Source: Pogonophryne albipinna (lineage: Eukaryota > Chordata > Actinopteri > Perciformes > Artedidraconidae). Taken from it: 64,000 nucleotides of DNA. Shown here piece after piece: positions 13,182 to 25,440 of this stretch. Position 1 is the first letter of the stretch, and each line of letters begins with the position of its first letter. The notes beneath the pieces are model-generated. The model was not told where the DNA came from. It ran no database searches and worked only from the letters and a program-made list of their open reading frames with translations. The stretch lies in contig CM053248.1 of NCBI GenBank assembly GCA_028583405.1, forward strand, positions 19,337,139 through 19,401,138, written 5' to 3'. The translations under genes were made by a program, and so were the position numbers.

Positions 13182-15412
13182 ATGTGTTGTAGCAATGTCT
13201 TTGTCATCATCTCAATAAGTAAATTAACTTATAAACACAATGTATATCAGTTGGTTCTGATAACACTAACAAATAAGAATAAAATGATAAAAACAGGAAG
13301 AAGTAATAAAGTGCTCTAAGTCTACAGTGCATGGCAATTCACTTTTGATAGAAAGTAGGCCTAAGAGGTTAGATCATAAAAATGTGCACAATCAGAACTG
13401 ACATAAAGGACATTTAATATCAAATAAATAAAGGAATAAATTGCTACTAAAGCTTAAATAGAGCTGTATATTTCTGTGGGTGAATCAAGTGTTCACTCCG
13501 ACTGTTAGGACATCACAAAGCCTTTAAAAATCATTAATCGTTTCCAAATCCAATGAGCCCAACAAGGTCCCGTTTCATTATTGATGACTTGACTCGTTTG
13601 CTGCTGGAGATTTATATTTTTCTTCATTTACGTGAAGTGAGCCTAAGTAAACTCTAAATTGAGCATAATGCCTCTCTGCCTGGGGAGTCGGAGACGTCTG
13701 TGAGCCAGGAACGATGTAGCTACACTCATCGGCAAACTGCTTTATTATGCCCAACACCATCAATCTCCATGCATAGGAATCGCCAACTTCAATCGCACTA
13801 TTGGAAACAGCTAAGGTCAGACCTTTATCCCGCCTCAAAAAAGTTGCAGTGATTGATTTTTCACATTTTTAAGCCTTTTCAACAAGATTTTGAGCAGTGC
13901 GGAAAAAACAGGGTGCCAAATGGATTCATCATCATCTTTTAGAGGAGATGATTATTTGACAGGCATGTAAATTAGAAGCCAGGACAGGGGTGAAAGAGCA
14001 GGATACTCACCTCAAGAGGGGAGGGAAAAGGAATCACAGCAACTGAAGCAAGCCAGGAATAAATGGAGAAAAATGGAGATGGGAGGAATAAATGTCAAGT
14101 CTTATTAGAAACATGATTTTCAAAACAGAGGTTGTCATCAAAGGAGTATCAGTTAATTGATCTTTCTCATCTCTATATGGGATTCCATTTGCATCACTTT
14201 CCTTTGGTCTCTGTGTTTGTCGTTCTCTATGCTGTGTAAATGTTTGTGTGTTTGGGGAAGATCTACGGAGAGATGTCTGCGTGGGTGAGGTGGTTTATGA
14301 TCGTGATCCAACAGACTTCTGTTAGACAAATAAAGCCGATATTCTTTCTCTTGCCATGAACAAAGGATGTGCTCTCGTTCTTCCTCAGACATGATCACAT
14401 GGTGTGTTTTTATTTGATAATCTTTTTTGGAGCTTATTGACGGACAGACTGGTGGTTTGAAGATTTCCTGTTTCATCTCCCAGTCTTTTAACAGCCATGG
14501 TTTAGTCATGAAATCCTGACATGTATTCTAACTCAGTGATAGTGATAAGGTACACAGAGTCACTGTGTCTCCCTTATTCTTCTGTCACTGCTTTGTCTGT
14601 CTCATATACCAACATAAAGCAACTGTTAACATCAACTAGCAAGCTTTGGTCGTCAATGAGAAAGGTTAAAATCAGCATTAATGTTGGTAACTTAGGCCTC
14701 TCTAGTTGTCCCTGAATGTAGAAAAAGGAAACCTAAAGGGAATCCGACAATTAACATAATTTCAAAAAATACACACTTTATTTATATTGTAGTGAGACAA
14801 CGGTTATTTTACCTTCCTGATTAATGTAGAACACACACTTGTAAACTATGTTAGAACAGTGTAAAGACTAACAATCACAAAAATGTATCAATTTGTCACA
14901 CTAAAAATGATCATAAAATAACTAAAAACACTAAAAAAGGCATACACTATTTCTTCTTTTAAGAAGGTTTTCCTGTGTTCCTCATGCAATCTTTATCCAT
15001 AGAATTAATATGGGATTGGTAAACCAACTGGGAGTAGAATTCTGCCTGCTTTTGATTGAAAGCCATTTCAGAAACCAAACCTGCCATTATTCACTTCAGT
15101 ATGTGGATAAGCACACACATGTTTAATTTATACTAAGATCGAACATCTATAATAGAAACTTTGAGGGACAGTTTTATGTGTCATGTTGGCTTGAAAAGGT
15201 TGCTTCAGGTCGCTATCAAACTGTGAGGTTCACTGTATGAGTATCAAAGCCAGTATTTATCTAACTGTAGAAACAGCATTCTGCTTTGGTAATTGACAAG
15301 ATAGATTTTGCCATACAGTATGCACCTCAACTCGGATAAATAAACTAGATATAGATATCCAACATTAATACTAACCCACTGGTTTGCTGTTTTCCTCCAT
15401 CTATCTGTGCAG
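13182..15412. other. Intron or flank upstream of rbfox3 exon A
   Basis: No transposon, exon or RNA gene recognised. The last 50 bp carry the pyrimidine tract and acceptor of exon A. Confidence 0.55.
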
Positions 15413-15655
15413 GGTAACCAAGAGGCCCCAGCTCCCCCTGAAGCCATGGCCCAACCCTTCCCCCCAGGCCAGTACCCCCCCCCACCACAGAACGGGATCC
15501 CCGCTGAATACGCCACGCCCCACCCCCCGGCAGACTACACAGGACCCAGCACGGTGAACGAGCACGCCCTGACACTGTACACGCCGACACACTCACAGAG
15601 CGAACAGCCGGGAAACGACAGCAACACCCCCAACCTCACAGCCAACACAGTAACG
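15413..15655 (+). CDS. rbfox3: rbfox3 exon A: N-terminal linker with MAQP start
   Basis: The exon is 243 nt (81 codons, phase 0 at both ends). The acceptor is tctgtgcag, the donor ACG|GTGAGT. It encodes [20 protein letters not shown], then a Pro/Gln/Tyr-rich stretch containing [14 protein letters not shown] and SEQPG, the low-complexity N-terminus of RBFOX proteins. The ATG at 15446 sits in a near-ideal Kozak context (GCCATGG) and corresponds to the MAQP start used by NeuN. The upstream in-frame codons (GNQEA...) are also conserved in RBFOX1, so the exon can be read through from an upstream leader exon or provide its own start. No folded domain is expected here. Reading frames on the opposite strand are shadows. 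Confidence 0.95.
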
Positions 15656-16489
15656 GTGAGTCCACACTTTATACAAACGTCTTTATGAAAGTGTTTTTTA
15701 GTGTATTTTCATTCAATGTAAAGGATTTCCTTGGACCCTCCATGTTGGACAATATTGTGCCCTTTTAGAATAAAGGACACAACTCAATGAAATAGAGTTA
15801 GAGATTAGTCCATTACGTTACCCACAAAAACATGGCTTAACATTAAAACATTTACATCAGGAAAACTTTGACCTTTCCCCTACAAGCAACATTGATTTAA
15901 ACACAAAGTCCACCTCCTCTTATTTCATTGGAGTCCAACACTAACTCCTGCAAAGTTTAACAACATAATTCGCAATGCCAAGATCTAACCACAGAATCCT
16001 GGGTCATATTTTCTTTTCACCAGATATCGTCCATGAACGGGCCGGTTAGTGGAATAGCCTTTGGTCCCAGCTAGGTTAGCTAAGCCACCATTTCTACTCT
16101 CTTCCATCTCCTCTTGGGGTGTTTGGTCCAGCAGATCTGGATCACTGGCCAAGTGGTCGGAGAATGCCGTAGGCGGTGATCCTCTGAATGTCCACTGCAC
16201 TTTACCCAATCCCCATACTTCTCTGTCATATTCCATATGTGCTCCAGTAAAAAGGAAGACAACTCAGACAAACAACCATTAAAACAATGTAGAATTGAGT
16301 CTCATCATGGAATATGGAACACAACATGCACACACCTGGCTTAGGAGCTCACTGTGTACTACAAGAGACATAGTTACTGCAAAAAAAGGAAATTCCCTGA
16401 ACTGTAATAAAAGTTGTTTTGGTTTTCAACTTGACACTTAAGCAGGTCAATGCAGACCATACAGAAGGGTCCCACAAACCAATCTTTCG
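15656..16489 (+). other. Intron A-B, first part
   Basis: Nothing recognisable beyond the exon A donor at 15656. Confidence 0.5.
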
Positions 16490-16840
16490 ATGCGATGTAG
16501 TTGGGAAACACTTTTTTAGGTTGGCCTTCTTGTAGATAAAACATGATAAATGGCCCTTAAGGGTTCCATGCCAGCAGAGAAAATATGATAAAGTGCCCTT
16601 TAGTGTGTTCTACCATTACAGAGAACTTGGTAAAGGTATCTAGGATATTCTTCAAAGGAAGTAAACTTATGGTTAATGTTGGAGTTCCCAATATAGTGCC
16701 CTTTTATGGGAGAAAACATATTGATGCCTTTAATTGGAGAAAATTCAGTGCACTAATTGTTGTGAAAACACGATGCAGTGCCTTTGATTGCACCCTTACA
16801 GTGGATATACTTAGATGTAGCGCCATATAGTCTGCCTTAC
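16490..16840 (+). repeat. Degenerate tandem repeat with a TGCCCTTT core
   Basis: A core of (A/G)(T/G)(T/G)GCCCTTT recurs at about 16549, 16593, 16697, 16726 (TGCCTTTA) and 16778 (TGCCTTTG), with irregular spacing. Read as a decayed minisatellite; borders uncertain. Confidence 0.45.
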
Positions 16841-16848
16841 ATGCTAAT

Positions 16849-16985
16849 TAAAGGTTCCCTATTAGGATATTGGGGGTTTCCCTTTCCTGTAGTGTGTTAT
16901 ATAGGTTTGTATGCATGTAAATGGTCTGCAAAGGCTAAAATCCCTGTGTTCACTCCAGAGAGAGTTTCTCCCCGCTAACTGAACA
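16849..16985 (+). repeat. GGGCCC-end MITE family fragment
   Basis: Contains TTTCCCTTTCCTGTAGTGTG and ATGTAAATGGTCTGCAAAGG, then ATCCCTGTGTTCACTCCAGA. It preserves the uninterrupted version of the site into which the hAT at 43724-44263 inserted. Confidence 0.7.
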
Positions 16986-17456
16986 CCTTCAGTTGGCGCC
17001 ACCCTGCATATTTATCTAAATAGATAATAATGTGCACCACCAAACTCCCTATATGTGAATCGTTTTTGTCCAGCGAGTGGTGAGACTATTGCACACATTA
17101 AAATATCTTTCTATACTCTGTGTGCATGGCGTCCCCCATAGAGAGTGAGCCGTCTACAGTGACATTGAGCTTCATTCAGTAGTACAAACAAAGCCATAAC
17201 ACATATTCCTGTTGCTGGTGCTCCTCATAAAAGCAGATCACTTCATCTATCTGCCATAAAACAATTAGGTCACCTGTTGGTCACTGTTTCATAGAGTCGT
17301 TTTACAACATCCTGCCACCCTCAGGCAAACAAAATAGAATCAGTGTCAGCCGTTTTATAAAGCATTTCAATTTCATGTAAAAGCTAAGATAAAAAATTAA
17401 ATGTAAAAATCCTAAATGTTACATGAAGATTATATTAGGACATTTCAAAAATACAT
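16986..17456 (+). other. Intron A-B, unassigned
   Basis: Nothing recognisable. Confidence 0.5.
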
Positions 17457-17460
17457 TTAA

Positions 17461-17940
17461 AGGTGGGGTAGGTAAGTTTCAGAAACCGGCTCGAGATACA
17501 CTTTTTGTTATATTCCATGGAATGCTCTTAACATCCCGATAGCAATGAATATCTTAAGTGCTTTGACAAAAAATCCATTAAAAAATGTCATCTGTGGAAG
17601 CCGTAATACTGTAAAAAGCACGACCAATCCGTTTAGCCGGGCCGGCTAAACGGATTGGATTGCCGCCCTGTCTGTCAGCCTTCCATCTCGTGCACGCACA
17701 AATGTATCTCGTGCCCTCATTGGGCGTGCCGTCATTGGGCGTGCATTGCAGCAGTACTTCAATGACTCGCCAGCAACAGGCGGCCACTTTCACCAGTCTG
17801 CTGACATCATGTGCGCGTTCATGTGTGTTGGAGGAGGTGCTCTGTAAGGAAGTCTGAAGGAAGGGGCGGATTCTTTTCGGCTGCATACTTTCAAATTTTA
17901 GTGCACTCGAGCCGGTTTCTGAAACTTACCTACCCCACCT
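17461..17940. mobile_element. 480-bp MITE with TTAA flanks
   Basis: Inverted ends of about 35 bp start AGGTGGGGTAGGTAAGTTTC and finish GAAACTTACCTACCCCACCT, with TTAA on both sides (17457-17460, 17941-17944). The TTAA target suggests piggyBac mobilisation; this is inference. Inside is a 17-bp perfect hairpin (17624-17640 and 17642-17658) and a 16-bp tandem duplication near CATTGGGCGTGC. Confidence 0.85.
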
Positions 17941-17944
17941 TTAA

Positions 17945-18861
17945 TGCTACAATTTCCTTGACAGAAAAAATGTAATGTAACCCACCCTCAGCTTTCTTAT
18001 AAAGCGGAACAATGCTAAATAGAAAAAGAGATCTAAAATATAGAGACAATTAGACTAGAGTTTAAATTATTTCTATTTTAACATCAAGCAAATGAGAAAA
18101 AGCATGCACAAAGTAAACATGCACATACTTATACACACAGCAGGGACACATTGGTGGCTGCATGTGACATATCAACCAAATTGTAAGCTTCTTTCCAACA
18201 AAGAGCTGCAAACACACACACACACAGAATGCACATAGGGAATGGTAAGGATGTCCACACTATAGTTAACTGCACCACTACTTGTCTCTTGTTGAGGAGC
18301 CTTCAAGCTGTCAGGGCCAATAAGAGTGGAGCATGCTGGGAGGACATGGGAGAGTATAGACAGTGATGGCAGTGTGGGGGAGTCCAGCGAGAGAAGAAGG
18401 CACGGTACAGTCAGCATTACTGAGAGTGTTTTACAGTCACTGTGGAGAGTTTGTCACAAGCTGTAACTGTTACTGTCAAGAGACATAGTTACTGCAGAAT
18501 AAAGGAAAATACACCATACACGTTCACTGCGGCCTTAAAGGCACTTACTACATTTACTGTAAAAAATACAGTATGCTGTCAAACCAATATATCAGGTTGA
18601 AACTATTTACCAACCACTAATATTAGCCTCTATGGAAAGTTCTTGACCTGAAGTTCTACACATTATCAGCTTTTTCAATGTTATTGTCTTCGGAAGTATA
18701 AACTGCATTTATTTAAATATTGTAGTATGGCAACTGTACATTATTGGTGTGGTTCACTTTACTTCTTATTCTTATAGACTTTTTACTCTACTGCATTAAC
18801 ATATGTGATCAAAATAGTTGCAGGTTTCACGTCTAAAACTTGTAATATATCATATCTTAAA
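17945..18861 (+). other. Intron A-B, unassigned
   Basis: Nothing recognisable apart from a short (AC)n near 18210. Confidence 0.5.
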
Positions 18862-19136
18862 CTGTGGTTCAGGAGGTAGATGGTCGTCCTCCAATTGGAC
18901 GTCTGGAAATTCAACCCTCAACCCCTGCAGTCAACATGTCTTTGTGTTCTTGAGCAATATACTTAAACCTAAAGTGCTTCTGATGGCCAGCAGTGTGTGA
19001 GTGTGTATGAATGAGCAGATGGCCCCTTGTATGGCAGCTTCTGCCCCTGAGTGAATGGTGACTGCTGACATGTTCATGTAAAAGCGCTTTGAGGGGTCGC
19101 AAAAACTTGAAAACCGCTGAATGAACGCAGGCCATT
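18862..19136 (+). mobile_element. tRNA-derived SINE, diverged
   Basis: The tRNA-like head is GTGGTTCAGGAGGTAGATGG. The body includes tgtctttgtgttcttgagca and ATGGCAGCTTCTGCCCCTGA. The tail is GTAAAGCGC-like (AAAAGCGCTTTGAGGGGTCG) ending near CAGGCCATTTACA, a common teleost SINE layout. Confidence 0.82.
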
Positions 19137-19400
19137 TACAATTTAGAAAGAAGAAAATATAACAAATAACAAAATGGTTTCATCATGCATCCAGTAATAT
19201 AAATCTTGATTTCAATGCATGTGATATATGATGGTGTGAGTGGTTTTGATCTAGAGTTTATCTGCTGTCTGCTTGTGCTGTTCATACTGTCTCTTGTCCA
19301 GTGGTGTTGCCCTTCGACATGGTGGCGTTCCGCACAGCTGTCGTCTAGGACATCATTCATTGTATGCCAAAGACCCTCTATGAACAGAGACAAGGGTTCA

Positions 19401-19555
<155 letters not shown>

Positions 19556-19798
19556 TCTAATCCCTGGTGAGAGAAAGCTATGTAGCAGTCTAACCGTGTG
19601 TAATCTACCTGTCTGGCAGCAATCCTATCTGATAGCTTCCATTATAGGCCCGGGAAGGGGCACTGCTGAGCTCAGCTAGTCACACACACACACACACACA
19701 CACAGTTATATGCACATGTTCACAGAAAAACACAGTAACGACACATCTGGGATATCCACCATGTAATCTAGGAAAGGTGTTCCGCGCTGTTTAGGCTG

Positions 19799-20741
<943 letters not shown>

Positions 20742-21075
20742 GCGCTATTATGCTTTTTGGGTTTTTCCCTTTCCTGTAGTGTGTATCCTTTGTTTACTTC
20801 TGGTACAAAATGACATCACTATATTACACTCACACTTCAATTGGCCAGCAATCCTACATAGGGGAGGACATGTCTAAGTGGTTAACCAATCACAACAGCC
20901 GGCCAGCTAACCAATCAGAGCACACTGGGCTCTGGTTTCAGACAGAGGGTGAAAAGAGGTGCTGCAGCACAGGCAGTATGAGACAAATAAAGAGCTTTTT
21001 GAACATTAAAGCATGGAGACATGTCACAGCAGAGACACTACATACTGATATCATTCTGAAAATGAGCATATCTTA
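20742..21075 (+). repeat. GGGCCC-end MITE family copy (long)
   Basis: Starts near ATTATGCTTTTTGGG and TTTTTCCCTTTCCTGTAGTG. It shares TGACATCACTAT...ACACTCAC, CAGCTAACCAAT(C/T)AGAGCA and CAGACAGAGGGTGAAAAGAG-type blocks with the copy at 48716. No transposase. Confidence 0.75.
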
Positions 21076-22621
21076 AACTGTGACCTAAGATAGATCATAT
21101 CAAACTTTAATGTTCATTTTGTTTTATGGTAATGGCGTTTTTAAACTCAGTTTGATGTGAGAACTATCAAGTGTATGTGACAAAGTTGTTTAAATCATAC
21201 ACAAGTCAAAGTAACATTTTAATTAAGTTGCAATTAGTAGTACAGTTGTTCAGTGGATGTGGAAGTGTAGCTGTAGTGCTGCAGGAGGATCGTGAGTTGT
21301 GTGCGTGTTGTTGAGATGGAATGCCATTATCCTTACCTTCCTATCCCTCTATTTGGAACGCTCTCTCTTCAATCAGCACTTAGCGCCTCGCCCTCCCTCC
21401 CTTAGTGTTCTCAATGCTCTCTCATTGATCAGGAAGGTTTAGCTGACATCATCGTTCCATCTCCATCTCTCTTTTTCATTCCTTCTATTTTCAACCCCTA
21501 CTTCCCCATGTTGCTCTGATTAATTATGTACATCAACTATTTGGGCTCTCTCTCCTGCTTGCTTCTCACTGTAAACATTGCACCATTCCAGTTTAAAAAT
21601 TCTGAAGAAGAAACTCTACAAGTCAATGAGTAGCAGTTTAACAATCATTTTACTTGAATTCTCAAAACAATTTAAGGTGAAGGATATTGGGATATACTTT
21701 GATGGTAGAGATGTTCTTAATTCTTAAGGCAGTATTTGTCCTCTGTGGAATTGATGTAACAGATAAAAGACGTTAATTTGATAATTTACAGTTGAGAAAT
21801 ATGTGTGCGACTCAGCCAATCACAGTTCTATAAAGGATGCAATGTTATTCAATGGTATAACCTTAGCACAGTGGTAACGTTGTAATTCAATTGTAGGGAA
21901 TACGTTGTCAAAAACAAAATGTTGCTGCGTACGACTTTTACAAGCTTATCCCCTGCCAGCCTTTATAAAGTGAATCGCCTAGTTTAACAATCAATAGCAT
22001 TGATAGCAACAGCTGTCTTTTGTTTGAGTGACAGTAGGAACAGGATGTCACTGCTTTACCCATGGCTGTGTCCTGCCATATGAAATGCCCTGATACATTA
22101 GCATTCCGTTAGATAGAACAAAGACATATCCATGCAACATGTCCATGTTTTAATGCATCGTTGCAGTGTAAAAAGAGATTAATAAATGATAAACTTGTAA
22201 GAATGAAACTAGATTTAGATCTGGCCAAAATACTTACATCTAGCAGTAACTTCTTAATCCACAGAGAAACCTTCAGTTAGGTGTGTAAGACCTAGCTGCA
22301 GCTTTTGATAACCCCTAATGTGGCTGCAGAGCCTCTTCAAGCTCTAACGTTTTTAAATTGAGGAGTGAAGGGGGACCAAAGAGGTTTAGTTGACACGTTA
22401 TATTACTCTTTGAGATTGAGTAGAAGTTGAATATACAGTAAAGCAGATTGGGTAGATGCTGCAGAGTTTATATTGTCTAAACATCTTTGTATTGCCTCTG
22501 TGATGCTTTATTCTGCTGTTAAAGTTGCACGTTTATAAAGTACATTTCCTAGTTATTTTTATTAATAGTGGATTTGTTGTTATTTGTTCTAGTTATTGCT
22601 AGTGATGTTAGGGTTAGGCTT
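21076..22621 (+). other. Intron A-B, unassigned
   Basis: No transposon or exon recognised. A C/T-rich part lies at about 21360-21500. Confidence 0.5.
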
Positions 22622-22971
22622 AAAGGTCCCATGTCATGGCCATTTCTACTGATCATAATTCCATTGTTGAGGTCTACTAAAATAGATTTATATTGTGCAA
22701 TTTTCCAAACTCACATTGGTTTCTCATACAGCATCTCTGTAAAGTATGTGTATTCACTCTCTGTCCTAAACGGCTAGTTGGAGCTCCTGCCCCCCCCCTC
22801 CCTGTGTGCTCTGATTGGTCGGGACGTGAGAGGCTCGCTGCTCACTGAGCTGCTCACTGAGCTGGCTTACTGGTGTGGTTTGCGGGTCGGCGATACAGCA
22901 GGACAGCGCGAAACTCATCCTGAGCACACACAAACACTCACAGCCGAAGTAAAAACAATAAGTGTGGCTTG

Positions 22972-24083
22972 TAGGGGTGTAACGGTTCACAGAAGTCACG
23001 GTTCGGTTCGTACCTCGGTTTGGGGGTCACGGTTCGGTACGGGTTCGGTACAACAAGGAAAAGCAAAAAAAAGTCCCAAACACATAATTTTTTTTTCTTG
23101 TTATTTATTTTTAACAGTCGTGCAAGTTTTGGTATGAAAATAAGGAACTCTAACATTTGGAATCATTAACTGTATTACAGTTAAAAACAAACCACAAACA
23201 GTAACACACACACTCAGATGGCCATATTATTTATATTGGCTGATGTCAAACTAAAAGGTTAAATAAGCTGTACAACTAAAAAGAATGTCTTGAAAATGTT
23301 AAAATAAATAATAAGAAAGTGTTTGAATCACAATCAATAAAAGGCAATACAGAACTGTATAACATCTCCTGATGTCAAAATATAAAATAAATACAATGAT
23401 AAATATAAAACAAAAATAAAATCTGTACCTTTAGGAGCAATGTCTAACATGTGTAATTAACTTGTGAGTGTGTGAGGCCATTATGCCTAAATAAAGGTAC
23501 TCAAGCTTTACTCTATTTTCAAGTTGTTCTTCAAAAAGATGTCTACGTTGTCAGTAGTGAGGGCAGATCTGTTGGCGGTAACTATGTCACCTGCCGTCGA
23601 GAAAACCCTCTCGCTGGGAACTGAGACTGACTCGGATGTGATTGAGCATGTTTGACGTGTTACCAATAGCATACCGCACCGCTGTCGAACAACGCCGACA
23701 CACCGTCCTCGTCCGACCCACAACTCGCACCCCATCATTGTTGTAGTCCACAGGGAACCCGAAATGTTCCCACACACCTGATTTAAAAGAAGCATGGGTC
23801 TTCTAGCTGTGTGTTGTGTGAACTCGCCGTAGATACTAACTTTTCTTCTTTATTGTGTTCGTTTTGTTGTGTTTTGTTCTTGTTCTTCATTTGTTATTTA
23901 CGGACGGCTGGCTTTTAGGCGCAATACCGCCCCCTGGATTATATATAGTGTAATACTGCCCTGAGTGACAGACTTTTTTCCCACTCGTAAAAAAAGGCGT
24001 ATTCGCCGTGTGACTGCATGTGCCGAACCGTGATGTCCGAACCGTGACGGTACGGGACGAATACGGATACCGTTACACCCCTA
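22972..24083 (-). mobile_element. Deleted hAT transposon with transposase relics
   Basis: The inverted ends TAGGGGTGTAACGGT...ACCGTTACACCCCTA are flanked by a perfect 8-bp duplication GTGGCTTG (22964-22971, 24084-24091). The CGGTTCGGTACGGGTTCGG-type subterminal repeats are typical of a widespread fish hAT group. The remaining coding part is on the minus strand. Confidence 0.93.
23508..23780 (-). pseudogene. hAT transposase relic: BED finger joined to hATC
   Basis: One minus-strand frame (about 23775-23625) reads WEHFGFPVDYNNDG then TVCRRC and NHIR, matching an N-terminal BED zinc finger with its C-x2-C and His. In the adjacent frame (about 23621-23511) comes VPSERVFSTAGDIVTANRSA then a Leu-rich end, the C-terminal hAT dimerisation motif (SERxFSxAG). 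The middle, with the RNaseH-like DDE core, is absent and the two remnants are one frame apart. This is therefore an internal deletion derivative, not a gene. An intact hAT transposase would be about 600 residues or more. Confidence 0.88.
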
Positions 24084-24477
24084 GTGGCTTGATATTGAGT
24101 AAGAAAAAGGTTTATAAACGCGGTGAGAATGGATCTGCGGAGAGCATTTTTCCGCCATCCCAACTCGTCTATTACCAACCAGGGGACTCCCTGTTAGTTG
24201 AAAATGTAGGCTAAAGGTCCCCACCCCTCCTGGTGTGTGAGGAGCTCCGCGGATTGGTCCATTTTGGTTCCGGGAATCGCATGACGTCAAATGGAAAAAG
24301 AGAAATCTCCAACGAGGCGTTCTGGGGCAGCATAGACAGGTCTTCTCTGTGTTAGAGTTTTACTCGCTACAGGGTATACTTTGAGGGTTTGACTCTGCAG
24401 ACCGTTTACATGCAGAAAAAGCTACATAACACACAAGGGGACGGGTAATAACCAGAAAAGCATGACATGGGACCTTT

Positions 24478-25124
24478 ACGCAATATGGTAATGTTTGTAA
24501 TTGATCAGTTGTATACTCAAGGTAGACATGCTTAGAAAATGAATGTATTTTTTCTTTTAACATCAAAGTAACAGCACTTCTACATGAGCAATATATTCCA
24601 GTTCTCTATCCATCCCTGGCCTGCAGCATTAGCTGTACTAGCTTAATTATAACAGGTGGCCAGCCATTTTCTTTGCCAGCCCAAGGGAGGCAGAGCAGGA
24701 TAAAGCCAGCATTTTATCTACATTGGACAGTTAGTCCATAGTTAAGGCTGTAATAAATCTTGCTGACATAAATTCAGTGAACACCCCTGTAAACAAGGAC
24801 TTGTGTTTGACCTAATGGCTCACACTGTGATATTACACATTTATTTCAGATTGTATGTGACTATCAGAATATTTTCTTCCTTGATTTACAGCTGTGTCTT
24901 CTGATTGTGTGTGTGTGAAAGAACTATTTTTGGTGCCAAATACATCACATGACCTGCATTTACCACTGTTGCAACTCAGCCAATTCACTACAGCCCTGTG
25001 CTGTTCCTGGGGCTTGTTCCAAATATACAAGTGGGACATACAGCTTCCAACTATGGTGTATTGGCCCAGGAACTACACAGGACCTGATGTTGCTTCCTTA
25101 GCTAATACATTCATCCATATTCAA
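24478..25124 (+). other. Intron A-B, unassigned
   Basis: Nothing recognisable. Confidence 0.45.
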
Positions 25125-25440
25125 CCATACATGGGTGCTCGAGCTTTCAGCTGCTCATCTCCCAGACTCTGGAACTCCCTGCCACTACACATCCGACAGT
25201 CTGATTCCATAACAACATTCAAAACCCACCTGTTCAAACTGGCATTTTCTTTATAAACCTTACCCTGTGTCCTCTTGTGTCCTTCTATAGTCCATTTCCT
25301 GTTGTTTGTCCTACCCCGGCTGATACTTCACTAAATCCACTGTTTTAATTGTTCCCTATATTGCCCCTATGCCCTATAAGGTGTCCTTGGGTGTTATGAA
25401 AGGCACCCCCCAAAATAAATGTATTATTATTATTATTATA
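25125..25440 (+). mobile_element. L2-like LINE, 3' end only
   Basis: Encodes the last ORF2 residues (GARAFSCSSPRLWNSLPLHI, then a TFKTHLF motif and a stop near 25254). A short 3' UTR follows, ending GTGTTATGAAAGGC...AATAAATGT and (ATT)n. The copy is 5'-truncated. Confidence 0.85.

Larger units (their letters stand above)
22622..24477. mobile_element. MITE with AAAGGTCCCATGTCATG ends, host to a hAT
   Basis: Perfect 17-bp inverted termini lie at 22622-22638 and 24461-24477, bordered by T/A so that a TA duplication is possible. The right arm has CAGACCGTTTACATGC as in the GGGCCC-end family. A 1112-bp hAT sits at 22972-24083. Confidence 0.85.

Noticed and set aside
15244..15596. Minus-strand frames of 60-90 codons over exon A
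   Set aside because: Antisense shadows of a GC-rich coding exon, with no independent features.
23508..23795. BED/hATC sequence as a domesticated ZBED gene
   Set aside because: It lies between intact hAT ends with a perfect target duplication, has no catalytic core and is frame-shifted.
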